From Salidesulfovibrio onnuriiensis (GTDB lineage: Bacteria > Desulfobacterota > Desulfovibrionia > Desulfovibrionales > Desulfovibrionaceae): DNA of 64,000 bases. The DNA is taken from contig NZ_CP040751.1 in NCBI RefSeq assembly GCF_008001235.1, forward strand, positions 603,001 through 667,000. Reading direction: 5' to 3'. Under the pieces are notes generated by a model, which did no database searches, had not been told where the DNA came from, and worked only from the letters and a program-made list of their open reading frames with translations. Made by a program: the position numbers and the translations under genes. This document shows, piece after piece, positions 15,485-24,968 of this stretch (position 1 is its first letter; every line of letters starts with the position of its first letter).

Positions 15485-18400
15485 ATGAGCAGCAAACCCT
15501 CCAGCCCGGTCAAAGGGCTCATTGAATTCACCCTGCGCCAGAAGGTGTTCGTCAACCTGGTCTTCATCATCCTCATGGTGGTGGGCGTGTTCTGCGTTTT
15601 TGACCTGCCCGTGGAGCGCTACCCTGACGTGCAGATGGGCAAGGTCATCATTTCCACCTACCTGCCCGGGGCCAGTCCCTCCGAGGTGGAGGCCCTGGTC
15701 ACCCGCGAGATCGAGGACGCCCTGGACGACCTGGAAAACGTGGAGTTCATCCGCTCCCGTTCCTACCGTGAGCGCTCCAGCATCATGGTCAAATTCCTGG
15801 ACGATACCGATTACGACAAGTTGTATGACGAATTGCGCTTCAAGGTGTTGTCGATCCAGAACGATCTGCCGGAAAGCGTGGACCCGCCGAGCTTCATGGT
15901 CATCCGCGTCAGCGAGTGGCTGCCGGTCATTAACGTCAACCTGGTGGGAGAGCGCTCCAACCGCGCCCTTTCCCTCATGGCCGACGAGCTCAAGATTCCC
16001 CTGGAACGCATCCCCGGTGTCAAGGAGGTCCAGATAGACGGGGAATACACCCGTGAATTCCACGTGAGCCTGGACCCCGGCAAGCTTATGCAGCACGGCG
16101 TGACCTTCGACGACGTGGCCGATGCCCTGGCCAACGCCAACATAGCCGTGCCCGCGGGGGATTTCGTCAGCGATTCCGGCGAATACGTGATCCTGGTGGA
16201 CGAGAAGTTTCGCAACCGGGAAAAGATCGCGGAAACCGTGGTGCGCAGGGACCTGGACGGCTCCTTTGTCACCGTGGGCGACGTGATCAGCCGCGCGGGC
16301 CTGGACTACCGCGATCCGTTCGTCATTTCCACGGTCAACGGGGAGCAGAGCGTCAGCGTCAAGGTGGTCAAATCCCCGGACGGCAATTCCCTGGATATCG
16401 AGGAGGCGGTCAAGAAGGTGGTGGCCGACTTCAAGCCCGTGCTGGACAAGGAGGGCGTCAGCGCGGTCTACAGCCAGAACCAGCGGGTCTACATCGACGA
16501 CAACATAAGCACCCTGGGCTCCAACCTGCTGGTGGGGATCACCCTGGTCTGCATCTGCATCTGGATCGTCATGGGCTTCCGCAACGCCATGCTTACCACC
16601 GTGGGCGTGCCCTTCTCCTTTCTGGTGACCATGATCATCATGTGGATCACCGACAATTCTCTCAATGAAATCACGCTGTTTTCCTTTGTGCTCGTCTCCG
16701 GGATCATCGTGGACGATGCCATCGTGGTGGTGGAGAACGTCTATCGGCATCTGCAGGAGGGCAAGGACCTGCGCAGTTCGGTCATTGACGGCACCAGCGA
16801 GGTGTTCGTGCCGGTCATTGCCGCGACCTCGACCACGGTGGCGGCCTTCCTGCCCATGCTGATCATGACCGGCTCCACGGGCGAGTTCTTTGCCCAGGTT
16901 CCCAAGGCGGTCACTTTTGCCATCGTCGCCTCCCTCGTGGAATGCCTGTTCATCCTGCCTCCGCACTTCTATGACTGGCCCGGGGCCCGGCGGCTCAAGA
17001 GCGAGGCCCGGGAGCACGCGGTCAAGGAGGACCCGAAGTTCCTGGTGCGGCTCCGCGAGATCACGGACCGGCTGCTGCGCCTGACCCTGCGCCACCAGTG
17101 GAAGAGCCTGGGGGCGGTGGTCGTGGCCTTTGTCATGGCTCTGGTCATCCTGGGAATCTCCATGGCCGGGGTCGTGCCGCTCATCCGCATCAAGTTCTTC
17201 CCGGACGAATATTCCCTGTATTACGTGAGCATGCGCGGGCCCGTGGGCACGCCCGTGGAGTCCACCTCGCGCAAGGCCGGGGAGATATCCCGCGAGATCC
17301 GGGGCTGGGGCGACGGCATGTCCAAGTCCTGCTCGGCCCTGGCGGGCATGGACATCAACACCGACTACGAGAACATCTTCAGCTCCAACCTGGGCATCAT
17401 TATCGTGGAAATGCCGGACAAGGAGCAGCAGTCCTTTCAGGACAACCCGGACAACGATCCGCAGCTCATGCTGGAGTGGGTGCGGGAAAAGCTGGGCCAC
17501 CACAAGGCCGAGGGCTGGGAGCTCAAGGTCTGGCCGGAGCAGGGCGGACCTCCTGCGGGCCGGGACGTGAACATCCGCGTGCTGGGCTCCAACGCCGAGG
17601 CGGTCATGGCCCTGCAGGCGGATATCCTGGCCTGGCTCAAGGCCAACAGGAAGATCGCCCCCTATCTCATCGACCTGAGCGCGGACACGGGCACGGACAA
17701 CCGCATCTTCCGGTTCAGCCCGGACCCGCTGCGGGTCTCGGAATTCGGCCTGACCACGTCCAAGGTGGCCTCCCTGGCCGGGAGCGTGCTGGACGGCCGG
17801 TTCGTGGGCAAGTTCCGCATGGCCGACGAGGATATCGACCTGCGGCTCAAGGTGGACTCGCGTTTCCTGGAAACCCCGGAGGACGCCCTGGACATCCCGG
17901 TGCTGGAACACGAGTCCGGCCCGGTTCGCCTGGGGGATCTCTGCGGGGTGGAAACCTACCGGGAGCCCGGGCAGCTCAACCGCTTCCAGGCCCAGCGGGC
18001 CATCACGCTCACCGCGGACATCCGGCCCGGCGCGCCCGTGACCACGGCCACCATCGTGCATGACGTGAAGCGCTACTACGCGAGCATCCAGGACAAGTAT
18101 CCCGGAGCCGCCGTGAACTTCTCCGGCGAGTTTGAGAGCACGGGCAAGTCCTTCACATCATTGGCCTATGCCTTCCTGATCGCCCTGATGATCATGTACA
18201 CGATCCTGGCCTGCCAGTTCCAGAGTTACACCCAGCCCGTGATCATTCTCTCGGCCGTGGTCTTCGCGCTGACGGGCGTGGTCTTCGGCACCTTCCTGAC
18301 CCGCTCCCTGTTCACGGTCAACAGCTTCATCGCCACCGTGGGGGTCACCGGCGTGGTGGTCAACGACTCCCTGGTGCTGCTGGACTTCATCAACAAGCTC

Positions 18401-18676
18401 CATGCCCGGGGCATGAGCCGTCTGGAGGCCATTCGCGAGGGTGTGCGCATCCGGCTGCGGCCCATTCTCATGACCACCCTGACCACCACCCTGGGCCTCT
18501 TGCCCATGGCCCTGGGTATACCGTATTACTCCCTGGTCTGGGGCACCATGGCCACCACCTTCGTCACCGGCCTGTGCGTGGCCACCACCCTGACGCTGTT
18601 CATCATCCCCGTGGAATGGGATCTGATGATGCGCTTCACGGAATGGAAGAAGCGGAGGAGAGTCAAAGGAAATTAG
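15485..18676 (+). CDS. RND-family efflux pump inner-membrane subunit (AcrB-like)
   Basis: About 1063 residues, usual for AcrB/MexB-type pumps: a first helix at VFVNLVFIILMVVGVFCVFD, two large periplasmic porter/docking regions and twelve helices. D410 and D411 in GIIVDDAIVVVENVYRHL are the proton-relay aspartates of helix 4. RND pumps export drugs, bile salts, solvents or metals with adaptor and outer-membrane partners. The start is ATG 15485 with GGGGAG 8 bases upstream. No TolC-like gene follows. If the adaptor gene upstream is truly broken this pump would lack its cognate partner. Confidence 0.9.
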   Translation: MSSKPSSPVKGLIEFTLRQKVFVNLVFIILMVVGVFCVFDLPVERYPDVQMGKVIISTYLPGASPSEVEALVTREIEDALDDLENVEFIRSRSYRERSSIMVKFLDDTDYDKLYDELRFKVLSIQNDLPESVDPPSFMVIRVSEWLPVINVNLVGERSNRALSLMADELKIPLERIPGVKEVQIDGEYTREFHVSLDPGKLMQHGVTFDDVADALANANIAVPAGDFVSDSGEYVILVDEKFRNREKIAETVVRRDLDGSFVTVGDVISRAGLDYRDPFVISTVNGEQSVSVKVVKSPDGNSLDIEEAVKKVVADFKPVLDKEGVSAVYSQNQRVYIDDNISTLGSNLLVGITLVCICIWIVMGFRNAMLTTVGVPFSFLVTMIIMWITDNSLNEITLFSFVLVSGIIVDDAIVVVENVYRHLQEGKDLRSSVIDGTSEVFVPVIAATSTTVAAFLPMLIMTGSTGEFFAQVPKAVTFAIVASLVECLFILPPHFYDWPGARRLKSEAREHAVKEDPKFLVRLREITDRLLRLTLRHQWKSLGAVVVAFVMALVILGISMAGVVPLIRIKFFPDEYSLYYVSMRGPVGTPVESTSRKAGEISREIRGWGDGMSKSCSALAGMDINTDYENIFSSNLGIIIVEMPDKEQQSFQDNPDNDPQLMLEWVREKLGHHKAEGWELKVWPEQGGPPAGRDVNIRVLGSNAEAVMALQADILAWLKANRKIAPYLIDLSADTGTDNRIFRFSPDPLRVSEFGLTTSKVASLAGSVLDGRFVGKFRMADEDIDLRLKVDSRFLETPEDALDIPVLEHESGPVRLGDLCGVETYREPGQLNRFQAQRAITLTADIRPGAPVTTATIVHDVKRYYASIQDKYPGAAVNFSGEFESTGKSFTSLAYAFLIALMIMYTILACQFQSYTQPVIILSAVVFALTGVVFGTFLTRSLFTVNSFIATVGVTGVVVNDSLVLLDFINKLHARGMSRLEAIREGVRIRLRPILMTTLTTTLGLLPMALGIPYYSLVWGTMATTFVTGLCVATTLTLFIIPVEWDLMMRFTEWKKRRRVKGN

Positions 18677-18677
18677 C

Positions 18678-18760
18678 GGCTGTCCATAAGGAGCCGGTTG
18701 CGGCGTTGCTGCGGAATTGACGTTTCCTGGCGCTTTGCACTTGAACCCTTCTGAACAGCC
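18678..18760. repeat. 83-bp intergenic element with terminal inverted repeats
   Basis: GGCTGTCCA (18678-18686) and TGAACAGCC (18752-18760) are 9-base inverted ends with one mismatch, bounding a GC-rich segment directly after the RND stop. The shape resembles a REP/MITE-like repeat; no second copy was noticed in the window. Confidence 0.35.
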
Positions 18761-18789
18761 TCTTTCATGGAACAATAAAGGAGCAATTC

Positions 18790-19275
18790 GTGCAGAACAT
18801 GCAGGCGTTGAAAGATATCAGGCTCGTGGTCTACGACTTTGACGGGGTCATGACCGACAATCGGGTGCTGGTCCGCGAGGACGGCATGGAGTCGGTCATG
18901 TGCAACCGCAGCGACGGCCTGGGCATCGGCATGATCCGCCGCCTGGGCGTGGAGCAGGTCATCCTGAGCACCGAGGAGAACCCCGTGGTCCTGGTCCGGG
19001 CAAGGAAAATCAGACTGGAGGCCGTGCACGGCTGTGCGGACAAGCAGGCCGGGCTGCACGAGCTCGCCAAGGACCGGGGCGTGCCCCTGGATCAGATCCT
19101 GTACGTGGGCAACGACACCAACGACCTCCAGGCCATGCGTCTGGCGGGCATTGCCGTTGCTCCGGCCGATTCCCATCCCGAGATCCTGGCCGTGGCCCAT
19201 CACGTCACCTCGGCCAGGGGCGGGTACGGCGTCATCCGAGAACTGGCCGACCTGTTTATAAAGGCATACGCCTAG
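18790..19275 (+). CDS. KdsC-like HAD phosphatase
   Basis: 161 residues, matching tetrameric C0-type HAD phosphatases such as KDO-8-phosphate phosphatase KdsC. Motif I is DFDGVMTDNRV, motif II LSTE, the lysine region DKQAGL, and motif IV GNDTND. KdsC removes phosphate from KDO-8-P in lipopolysaccharide synthesis; related enzymes act on other nonulosonic acids, and no KDO gene is adjacent, so the substrate is not certain. GTG 18790 is chosen because AAAGGAGC lies 5-6 bases before it; ATG 18799 is the alternative. Confidence 0.78.
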   Translation: MQNMQALKDIRLVVYDFDGVMTDNRVLVREDGMESVMCNRSDGLGIGMIRRLGVEQVILSTEENPVVLVRARKIRLEAVHGCADKQAGLHELAKDRGVPLDQILYVGNDTNDLQAMRLAGIAVAPADSHPEILAVAHHVTSARGGYGVIRELADLFIKAYA

Positions 19276-19363
19276 GCTTTCTGGACATTCTCTTGCGTTT
19301 GCGGGTAAGTCGGTAGGAATCAGTTCCGATTTATCCGCAAGCGCCGACCCGACGGGAGGGAGA

Positions 19364-20803
19364 ATGGCCGGAAACCGCCTGAACAATTCTTTCGAGAACA
19401 TCTGCGTTTTTCATATCCTCGACGGGCTGCGCGACGGCCTGTCCCATTTTTCCGATCCCAGCCGCGCCGCCCTCATCTATACCACGGGCCAGGACGCCCC
19501 TCCGCGCATCTACGACCCCCAGGACCTGCTGCGGGGCCATGAACCGCGCCTGCAGGAGTTCTTCTTCAGCGCCCTGGACTGGCGCGGCGCGCCCGTGGAA
19601 GGCGGGGAGATCCATTTTCTGGAGGACGAGCTTTACAAGGCCCTGGAGCTGGCGGGCATCATCTCCTTCGGGGGCCGCAGCAACGAGGTCCCCTTCCAGC
19701 TCTGGTTCACCGAGGAGCATCCGGACATGTGCAACGTGGGGCCCACCCGGTGCTGGCTGGAATACGCGGTGCGCCTCTTTGCCCAGAACTTCGACATCCG
19801 CAACGTGACCAACATCGACACGGCCGGGTACCTGCTGCAGAACTGCGCCATTCACGCGGTGCGGGACTTCATCGTGGACGAGCGCAGCCGCATGGGCTGG
19901 CTGGATACGCGCATTCGGGTCTATCCCTTCCTGGACGCGGTGCTGGGCATTTCCCGTACCAAGGAGGAGGGGGCCTGGCCGCGCGGCCGCCTGGTGGTGG
20001 TGGAGCCCAGCCAGCTGGGCGCGGTGCCCTTCATCTGCACCTTCCCGCCCCATGAACGGCCCCTGCAGTGCGATTTCAAGCACGTGCGCAAGGTGCTCCA
20101 GGCCGTGGAGTACTCCGGGCGGGTGCTGGTCTCGGACGGGGAAAGGATTGTGGGCATTGCTCTGGGGCGCATGCCCGGGGCCTACCTGGCCGCCCAGTTC
20201 AGCGGCACCCACGGGTTCCTTATGCTTCGGGACCAGCTCGTGTGCACCTTTTCCGACGGCAGTTTCCATTCCTCCAACCGCAAGGCCAACCTGGTGCAGC
20301 TCGAGGAACTGCTCCTGGAATCCACCATGCCCATCGAGGACCACCACACCATGATGCGGGTGGTCACCAGTCTGGTGAACCGGGTGCGGGACCGTCGGCA
20401 CGGCTGCACCCTGATCATTGACCTGGGGCACATGATGGTGCCCACCGCGGGCCAGCATTTCGACGAGCCCCTGGACCTGCGCGACCCGGCCCACATCAAG
20501 CTGGCCAGCTCCCTGGCCAAGCTCGACGGCGCCCTGCATATCGGCGCGGACCTGAAACTGCACGGTTTCGCCTGCCTCATGGACGGCCGGAGCGTTCCCG
20601 GGGAAAACCGGGGCAGGGGCGCGCGTTTCAACTCGGCCCTGCGCTTCACCTCGGAGAACGAGGACCTCATCGTCATCGTGGTTTCCTCGGACCGGCCCGT
20701 GTCCATCATCAAGAACGGCATTGAACTCACGGCCGCCTGCGACTTCGCCCAGATCAAGGGCTGCCCCACGCCGCCCCTGCTTTCTGATTGGGTCGTGGGC
20801 TAG
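19364..20803 (+). CDS. DAC (DisA_N) domain protein, divergent diadenylate cyclase
   Basis: 479 residues. The last ~140 match a DAC nucleotidyltransferase domain: the D-G-A motif is at residues 388-390 (KLDGALHIGADLKLHG) and, 33 residues later as in DisA, the second motif reads R-F-N (421-423, in GARFNSALRF) in place of R-H-R. DAC enzymes fuse two ATP into cyclic di-AMP; the altered second motif makes activity uncertain. The N-terminal ~340 residues are an unrecognised domain, perhaps one of the sensor domains often joined to DAC. No membrane segment. The downstream genes encode a small membrane protein and a degenerate HD-GYP protein. Confidence 0.7.
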   Translation: MAGNRLNNSFENICVFHILDGLRDGLSHFSDPSRAALIYTTGQDAPPRIYDPQDLLRGHEPRLQEFFFSALDWRGAPVEGGEIHFLEDELYKALELAGIISFGGRSNEVPFQLWFTEEHPDMCNVGPTRCWLEYAVRLFAQNFDIRNVTNIDTAGYLLQNCAIHAVRDFIVDERSRMGWLDTRIRVYPFLDAVLGISRTKEEGAWPRGRLVVVEPSQLGAVPFICTFPPHERPLQCDFKHVRKVLQAVEYSGRVLVSDGERIVGIALGRMPGAYLAAQFSGTHGFLMLRDQLVCTFSDGSFHSSNRKANLVQLEELLLESTMPIEDHHTMMRVVTSLVNRVRDRRHGCTLIIDLGHMMVPTAGQHFDEPLDLRDPAHIKLASSLAKLDGALHIGADLKLHGFACLMDGRSVPGENRGRGARFNSALRFTSENEDLIVIVVSSDRPVSIIKNGIELTAACDFAQIKGCPTPPLLSDWVVG

Positions 20804-20838
20804 TTGCGGATGTTTGCGGATCATTGGAGATTGATGCG

Positions 20839-21069
20839 GTGAACTGGCTGGAAAATCCCCTTGTCTGGATCGCGCTGCTGCCAGCCCTGGCCGCCACGGG
20901 CGTGCTTTACCAGATGGTCATGGGCCTGTTCTCCTGCTGCGGCACCTTCCGGCTCCAGGGACGTTCCATCCGGTTGCGGTGGTGGATGATCCCCGCGCTT
21001 TCCTCGGCCGCGGCCCTGCTCTGGACCGTAGTTATTATTCTGGCCGTTTTCACGGACGTTTCCCTATAA
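20839..21069 (+). CDS. small two-helix membrane protein
   Basis: 76 residues from a GTG at 20839, with GGAG 9 bases upstream. It reads as two membrane helices (PLVWIALLPALAATGVLYQM and IPALSSAAALLWTVVIILAV) joined by a short basic loop containing CCGTFRLQGRSIRLRWW. I do not recognise a family. It sits 35 bases after the DAC gene and 67 bases before the HD-domain gene, on the same strand, so it may form a cassette with them, for instance as a membrane anchor. That role is speculation. Confidence 0.55.
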   Translation: MNWLENPLVWIALLPALAATGVLYQMVMGLFSCCGTFRLQGRSIRLRWWMIPALSSAAALLWTVVIILAVFTDVSL

Positions 21070-21136
21070 CCCCATCGACAATCCCCATTGCGGGATGTAC
21101 TTTGCAGGAAATATTCCTGAAAAAGCACGAGGACGC

Positions 21137-22159
21137 ATGGCCAAGGATACTCCCACACGTCATCTGGACGATGACGAACTGCCGGAGCAGTTGAACATCG
21201 AGGAATTCAATCAGGTGGACCCCGGTCCCCTCGAGTGTTTTCCCAAGCGTGCACTGCCCCTGGATCTCTTTCACTACAAGGAGGAGATCAACGTGCTTGT
21301 GCCCTTGTACAAGGCGGGCAGGGAGCTCAAGGCCACGGAGCGCAAGGAGTTCCGCGAGCTGTCCCGGCGCGGCAGGCTGTTCTTTTCCCGCAACCAGCAG
21401 AAGGAATACGTGGAGTGCCTGGAGGGCAACCTGGAAGTGGCCATGGACGACCCCAACCTTTCGGCCGGGGACGTGGCCCACATCTTTGCCGAGGCCCTGG
21501 TGCTGCAACAGGAGGAACTGTACGCCAACCCCAAGGCGGACCTGATGGAGCTCCTTTTTTCCGGGCTGGAGCTTTTGTCCGTGTTCCTGGGGGTGGATAG
21601 GAACAACGCCCGGCACCTGGTGGAGAACGTGCATCGCAACCGCACCCGCCAGCGCCTGCACTCCAATGCGGCCTTCATGGCCCTGGCCCTGTACATCCGG
21701 GTGAACGACAACCGCGTGGTGGTGGATTCCATGCCGTTCACCGCCCTGGCCTTTTTCCTCTACGACATCGGCATGAACAAGATATCCAGGCTGGTCTCGG
21801 ACAAGCCCGGCCAGCTCAGCCCGGACGAGATGCGCCGCATGAAGGAGCACCCGCGCTGGGGCATGGACATCATCGACAGGCTCGGCCTGCACCGTTCCGA
21901 CGTGAAGGAGCCAGCCCTGCAGCACCACGAGCGCGTCGACGGCAGCGGATATCCCACGGGTCTGCGCGGGGTGGAGATCGGCGATCTCGGCCGGGTCATG
22001 GCCGTGGCCGACTCCTACGTTTCCATGATCACGGACCGGCCGGATCTGCCCGGCAAGGACCCTGTCGAGGCCGCAGCCGAGCTGGTGGGCAGGGACAAGG
22101 CCTTCGACACCAAGGTCTGCAGGATCCTGGTCCAGTATCTCCAGGAAATCCGCTGCTAG
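21137..22159 (+). CDS. HD-GYP domain protein with altered metal-binding motif
   Basis: About 340 residues. The C-terminal half is an HD-GYP domain: KEHPRWGMDII and HHERVDGSGYP (from residue 263) are intact, but the H-D motif reads Y209-D210 (FFLYDIGMNKI) instead of H-D. HD-GYP enzymes hydrolyse cyclic di-GMP; loss of the histidine that ligates metal suggests weak or no hydrolysis and a receptor-like role. The N-terminal ~170 residues are unrecognised. ATG 21137 has GAGG close upstream; ATG 21095 would add 14 residues. It lies behind the DAC gene and the small membrane gene. Confidence 0.72.
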   Translation: MAKDTPTRHLDDDELPEQLNIEEFNQVDPGPLECFPKRALPLDLFHYKEEINVLVPLYKAGRELKATERKEFRELSRRGRLFFSRNQQKEYVECLEGNLEVAMDDPNLSAGDVAHIFAEALVLQQEELYANPKADLMELLFSGLELLSVFLGVDRNNARHLVENVHRNRTRQRLHSNAAFMALALYIRVNDNRVVVDSMPFTALAFFLYDIGMNKISRLVSDKPGQLSPDEMRRMKEHPRWGMDIIDRLGLHRSDVKEPALQHHERVDGSGYPTGLRGVEIGDLGRVMAVADSYVSMITDRPDLPGKDPVEAAAELVGRDKAFDTKVCRILVQYLQEIRC

Positions 22160-22350
22160 GATTTCCCTTTCCCTCCACTTACTTAGGCTTTATTTCGACA
22201 CGAGAAAGTAGGCTTTCCGCCTGATTTTATTGCAAATCGTTGCGCAATCGTAACGCTGGGCCGGTTCTGTTCACCCGGAATCGGGGTATTGGCTCGCATG
22301 GTTCGGTATGTGGGACCGTTTGCTCATACGTAAGTTCATGCGGGGGAGAG

Positions 22351-24912
22351 ATGAAGCTGAGTATTAAGATGATTCTGTTCTGCCTGATCATCGGCGTGAT
22401 GCCGTTGTCCGGCATGGTGGGGTACAGCATTCGCACGGCCTCGGAAAGCCTGACTTCCGAAGCCTTTGCCAAAATGTCCGCCGCGGCCCAGGCCCGGCAG
22501 CAGGGGTTGGAGGACATTGTCCGTTCCTGGGAGCAGGACCTTAAGGTCTATTCCCGGACCAAGGGCGTCTACAGCGCCCTGGTGCGCCTGCGAGACATCA
22601 TCTTCTACAACGGCAAGCCCGGGGAGCGCATGAATCCCGAGGACGAGGAATATGCTCACGCCCTCAAGCGGGTGGAGCGCGATTTCGAGGTCTTCGTGGA
22701 CGTGCTCGGCTATGCCGACGCCCTGCTCATGGATGACACGGGCCGGGTGGTCTATACGGCCCGGCGCGGCCGAGACCTGGGCGTGGACCTTGCCCGGGGG
22801 CCCTTGGCGGGCAGCCGGCTGGCCCGGGCCTGGAAAGAGGCCCTGTCCGGCAAGGTCGTCTTTGTGGATTTCCATCCCTACGAGCCCCTGAACGGGGAAC
22901 CGTGCGCCTTTGTGCTCGGCCCGGTGCGGCGCGTCACCGGCGAGATCGAGGGTGTGGCGGCCCTGCGTCTGTCCCTCGGCGAAATCAACCGGCACATGGT
23001 CTCGGGCGAGAACCTGGGCAAGACCGGCGAGGTTTTCCTGGTGGGGCCGGACCTGCTCATGCGCTCGGACTACGCCGCCGAACCGGACCGTTTTTCCGTG
23101 GCGGCCTCGTTCCGGTCCCCGGAAAAGGGAGCCATGGACATCGAGCCCGCGGCCCGGGCCTTGAAGGGGCAGCGCGGAACCCTGACCACCACGGATATCC
23201 GGGGCAATGAAGTGCTTGCCGCCTATGCGCCCATCGAGATTCTTGGCAGCCGCTGGGCCCTGGTGGCCCAGGTGGCCACCCAGGAGGCCTTTGCCGCGGT
23301 GCACAAGCTGGAAAACGCGGCCATGATCCTGCTGGGAGGGTCCGTGGTCTGCATTGTGTTCATCACCCTTGTCTTTCTGCGCTGGAGCCTGCTCAAGCCG
23401 CTGGGTTCGTTGCGCCGCTTTGCCCGCGCCGTTTCCGACGGCGACCTGGACGCCGAGGCGCAGGGGAGGTTCAGGGCGGAACTGGCCCAGGTCAAGGACG
23501 CCATCGTGGTCATGGTCCACACCCTGCGGGACAAGATGCGCGAGGCCGAGGAGGCCTCGGATCAGGCCCGGATCCGGGCGGAGGAGGCGGAAGCCGCCCT
23601 GACCGACGCCCGGCAGGCGAGGCAGGCCCGGCACGACGCGGACCAGGCCCAGCGGCGGGGCATGCTCCAGGCCGCCAAGATGTTACGGTACATCGTCAAG
23701 CACATGAACGAGGCCTCTACCCGGGTGAACCGCGAGTCCGAGAACATCCGCGAGAACGCCCTGTCCCAGCAGATGCGCGTGGAGCAGACCGTGGACGCCA
23801 TCGAGGCCATGAGCGAGAATATCGCCAGCGTGGCCCAGAGCGCCACCCAGGCTTCTGAAGCGGCGGAGAGCGCCTCCATGCGGGCCCAGAACGGCTCCGA
23901 GGTCGTGGGGCGCACCGTGGACACCATCGGGCGCGTCAATGCCATTACCGAGTCCCTCAAGGCCGAAGTGGGCGATCTGGGCTGCAAGGCCGAGGGCATC
24001 GGCAAGATCATGGGCGTGATCTCGGACATAGCGGACCAGACCAACCTGCTGGCCCTGAACGCTGCCATCGAGGCGGCCCGCGCGGGCGAGGCCGGGCGCG
24101 GCTTCGCCGTGGTTGCCGACGAGGTCCGCAAGCTGGCCGAAAAGACCATGGACGCCACCCGCGAGGTGGGGCAGTCCATCGCCGCCATCCAGGAGGGCGT
24201 GCAGAAGAACATCCGGGGCATGGAGCGGGCGGCGGACGCCGTGGTGGACGCCAACCGGCTGGCCGGGGAATCCGGCCGGATGCTGGCCGAGATCTTGGAG
24301 CATTTCGAACTGACCTCCAACCAGATCACCGGCATTGCCGCTGCCAGCGAGCAGCAGTCGGTGGCCGGGCAGCAGATCAGCGAGGCCGTGGGCGAGGTGG
24401 ACAAGGTGACCATGGGCACGGCCGAGGCCGTGAACCAGACCGGCCAGGCCATCGGCGTGCTGACCCGGCAGATCGAGGCCCTTTCCAAGCTTCACGGCCT
24501 GTTTCAGCTCCTGGGCGAAGGGGCCGTGCAGAGCGAGGTGGAGGAACTGGCCGCCGTGCCCGAGATCAGCGCCATGGCCCCCGGGCCGCTCAAGGAGGCC
24601 CTGGACCGCGTGGTGCGGGAAAAATCATTTCTGGAGCTTGTCTGGGTCACGGACGCCCGGGGGAGGATGGTCACGGACTTCGCCCAGGCCCCCAACGCGG
24701 TCTGCACCTTGGGATCGGAGCTGTGCGGTAAGGACTGGTCGGACCGGGAATGGTACCAGGAGCCGGTGCGCACCGGAGAGACCTTCGTGTCCAGCGTCTA
24801 TTATTCGGAGGTGGTCAACGACTACTGCCTGACTATTTCCGCGCCCATCAAGGACGGGGCCGGCGCGGTCAAGGGCGTGTTTTCGGCGGATATCCGGCCC
24901 TCGGAATCCTGA
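22351..24912 (+). CDS. methyl-accepting chemotaxis protein with C-terminal sensor-like domain
   Basis: 853 residues. A first helix ([20 protein letters not shown]), a periplasmic double-Cache-like domain, a second helix ([20 protein letters not shown]), HAMP, then a cytoplasmic signalling helix bundle whose tip includes the invariant segment [20 protein letters not shown]. Such receptors control CheA kinase. After the bundle comes a further ~100-residue domain (from about residue 755, with [17 protein letters not shown] and [11 protein letters not shown]) that looks like a single Cache/PAS sensor fold, unusual for its cytoplasmic C-terminal place. ATG 22351 follows GGGGGAG. No C-terminal CheR-binding pentapeptide is seen. 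A terminator follows. Confidence 0.85.
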   Translation: MKLSIKMILFCLIIGVMPLSGMVGYSIRTASESLTSEAFAKMSAAAQARQQGLEDIVRSWEQDLKVYSRTKGVYSALVRLRDIIFYNGKPGERMNPEDEEYAHALKRVERDFEVFVDVLGYADALLMDDTGRVVYTARRGRDLGVDLARGPLAGSRLARAWKEALSGKVVFVDFHPYEPLNGEPCAFVLGPVRRVTGEIEGVAALRLSLGEINRHMVSGENLGKTGEVFLVGPDLLMRSDYAAEPDRFSVAASFRSPEKGAMDIEPAARALKGQRGTLTTTDIRGNEVLAAYAPIEILGSRWALVAQVATQEAFAAVHKLENAAMILLGGSVVCIVFITLVFLRWSLLKPLGSLRRFARAVSDGDLDAEAQGRFRAELAQVKDAIVVMVHTLRDKMREAEEASDQARIRAEEAEAALTDARQARQARHDADQAQRRGMLQAAKMLRYIVKHMNEASTRVNRESENIRENALSQQMRVEQTVDAIEAMSENIASVAQSATQASEAAESASMRAQNGSEVVGRTVDTIGRVNAITESLKAEVGDLGCKAEGIGKIMGVISDIADQTNLLALNAAIEAARAGEAGRGFAVVADEVRKLAEKTMDATREVGQSIAAIQEGVQKNIRGMERAADAVVDANRLAGESGRMLAEILEHFELTSNQITGIAAASEQQSVAGQQISEAVGEVDKVTMGTAEAVNQTGQAIGVLTRQIEALSKLHGLFQLLGEGAVQSEVEELAAVPEISAMAPGPLKEALDRVVREKSFLELVWVTDARGRMVTDFAQAPNAVCTLGSELCGKDWSDREWYQEPVRTGETFVSSVYYSEVVNDYCLTISAPIKDGAGAVKGVFSADIRPSES

Positions 24913-24935
24913 GCGCCGGAGATTTCAGGCAACAG

Positions 24936-24968
24936 GCCCTTCCGCTGTTTTGCGGGAGGGCTTTTTTT
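24936..24968 (+). terminator. intrinsic terminator after the chemoreceptor gene
   Basis: Bases 24936-24945 pair with 24952-24961 in a 10-base stem (one G-U), followed by seven T. It overlaps the stop region of the convergent gene. Confidence 0.85.

Noticed and set aside
15032-18061. Long minus-strand open frame opposite the RND pump
   Set aside because: Shadow of the RND gene; composition (H, D, G, V, Q rich) and absence of domains argue against coding.
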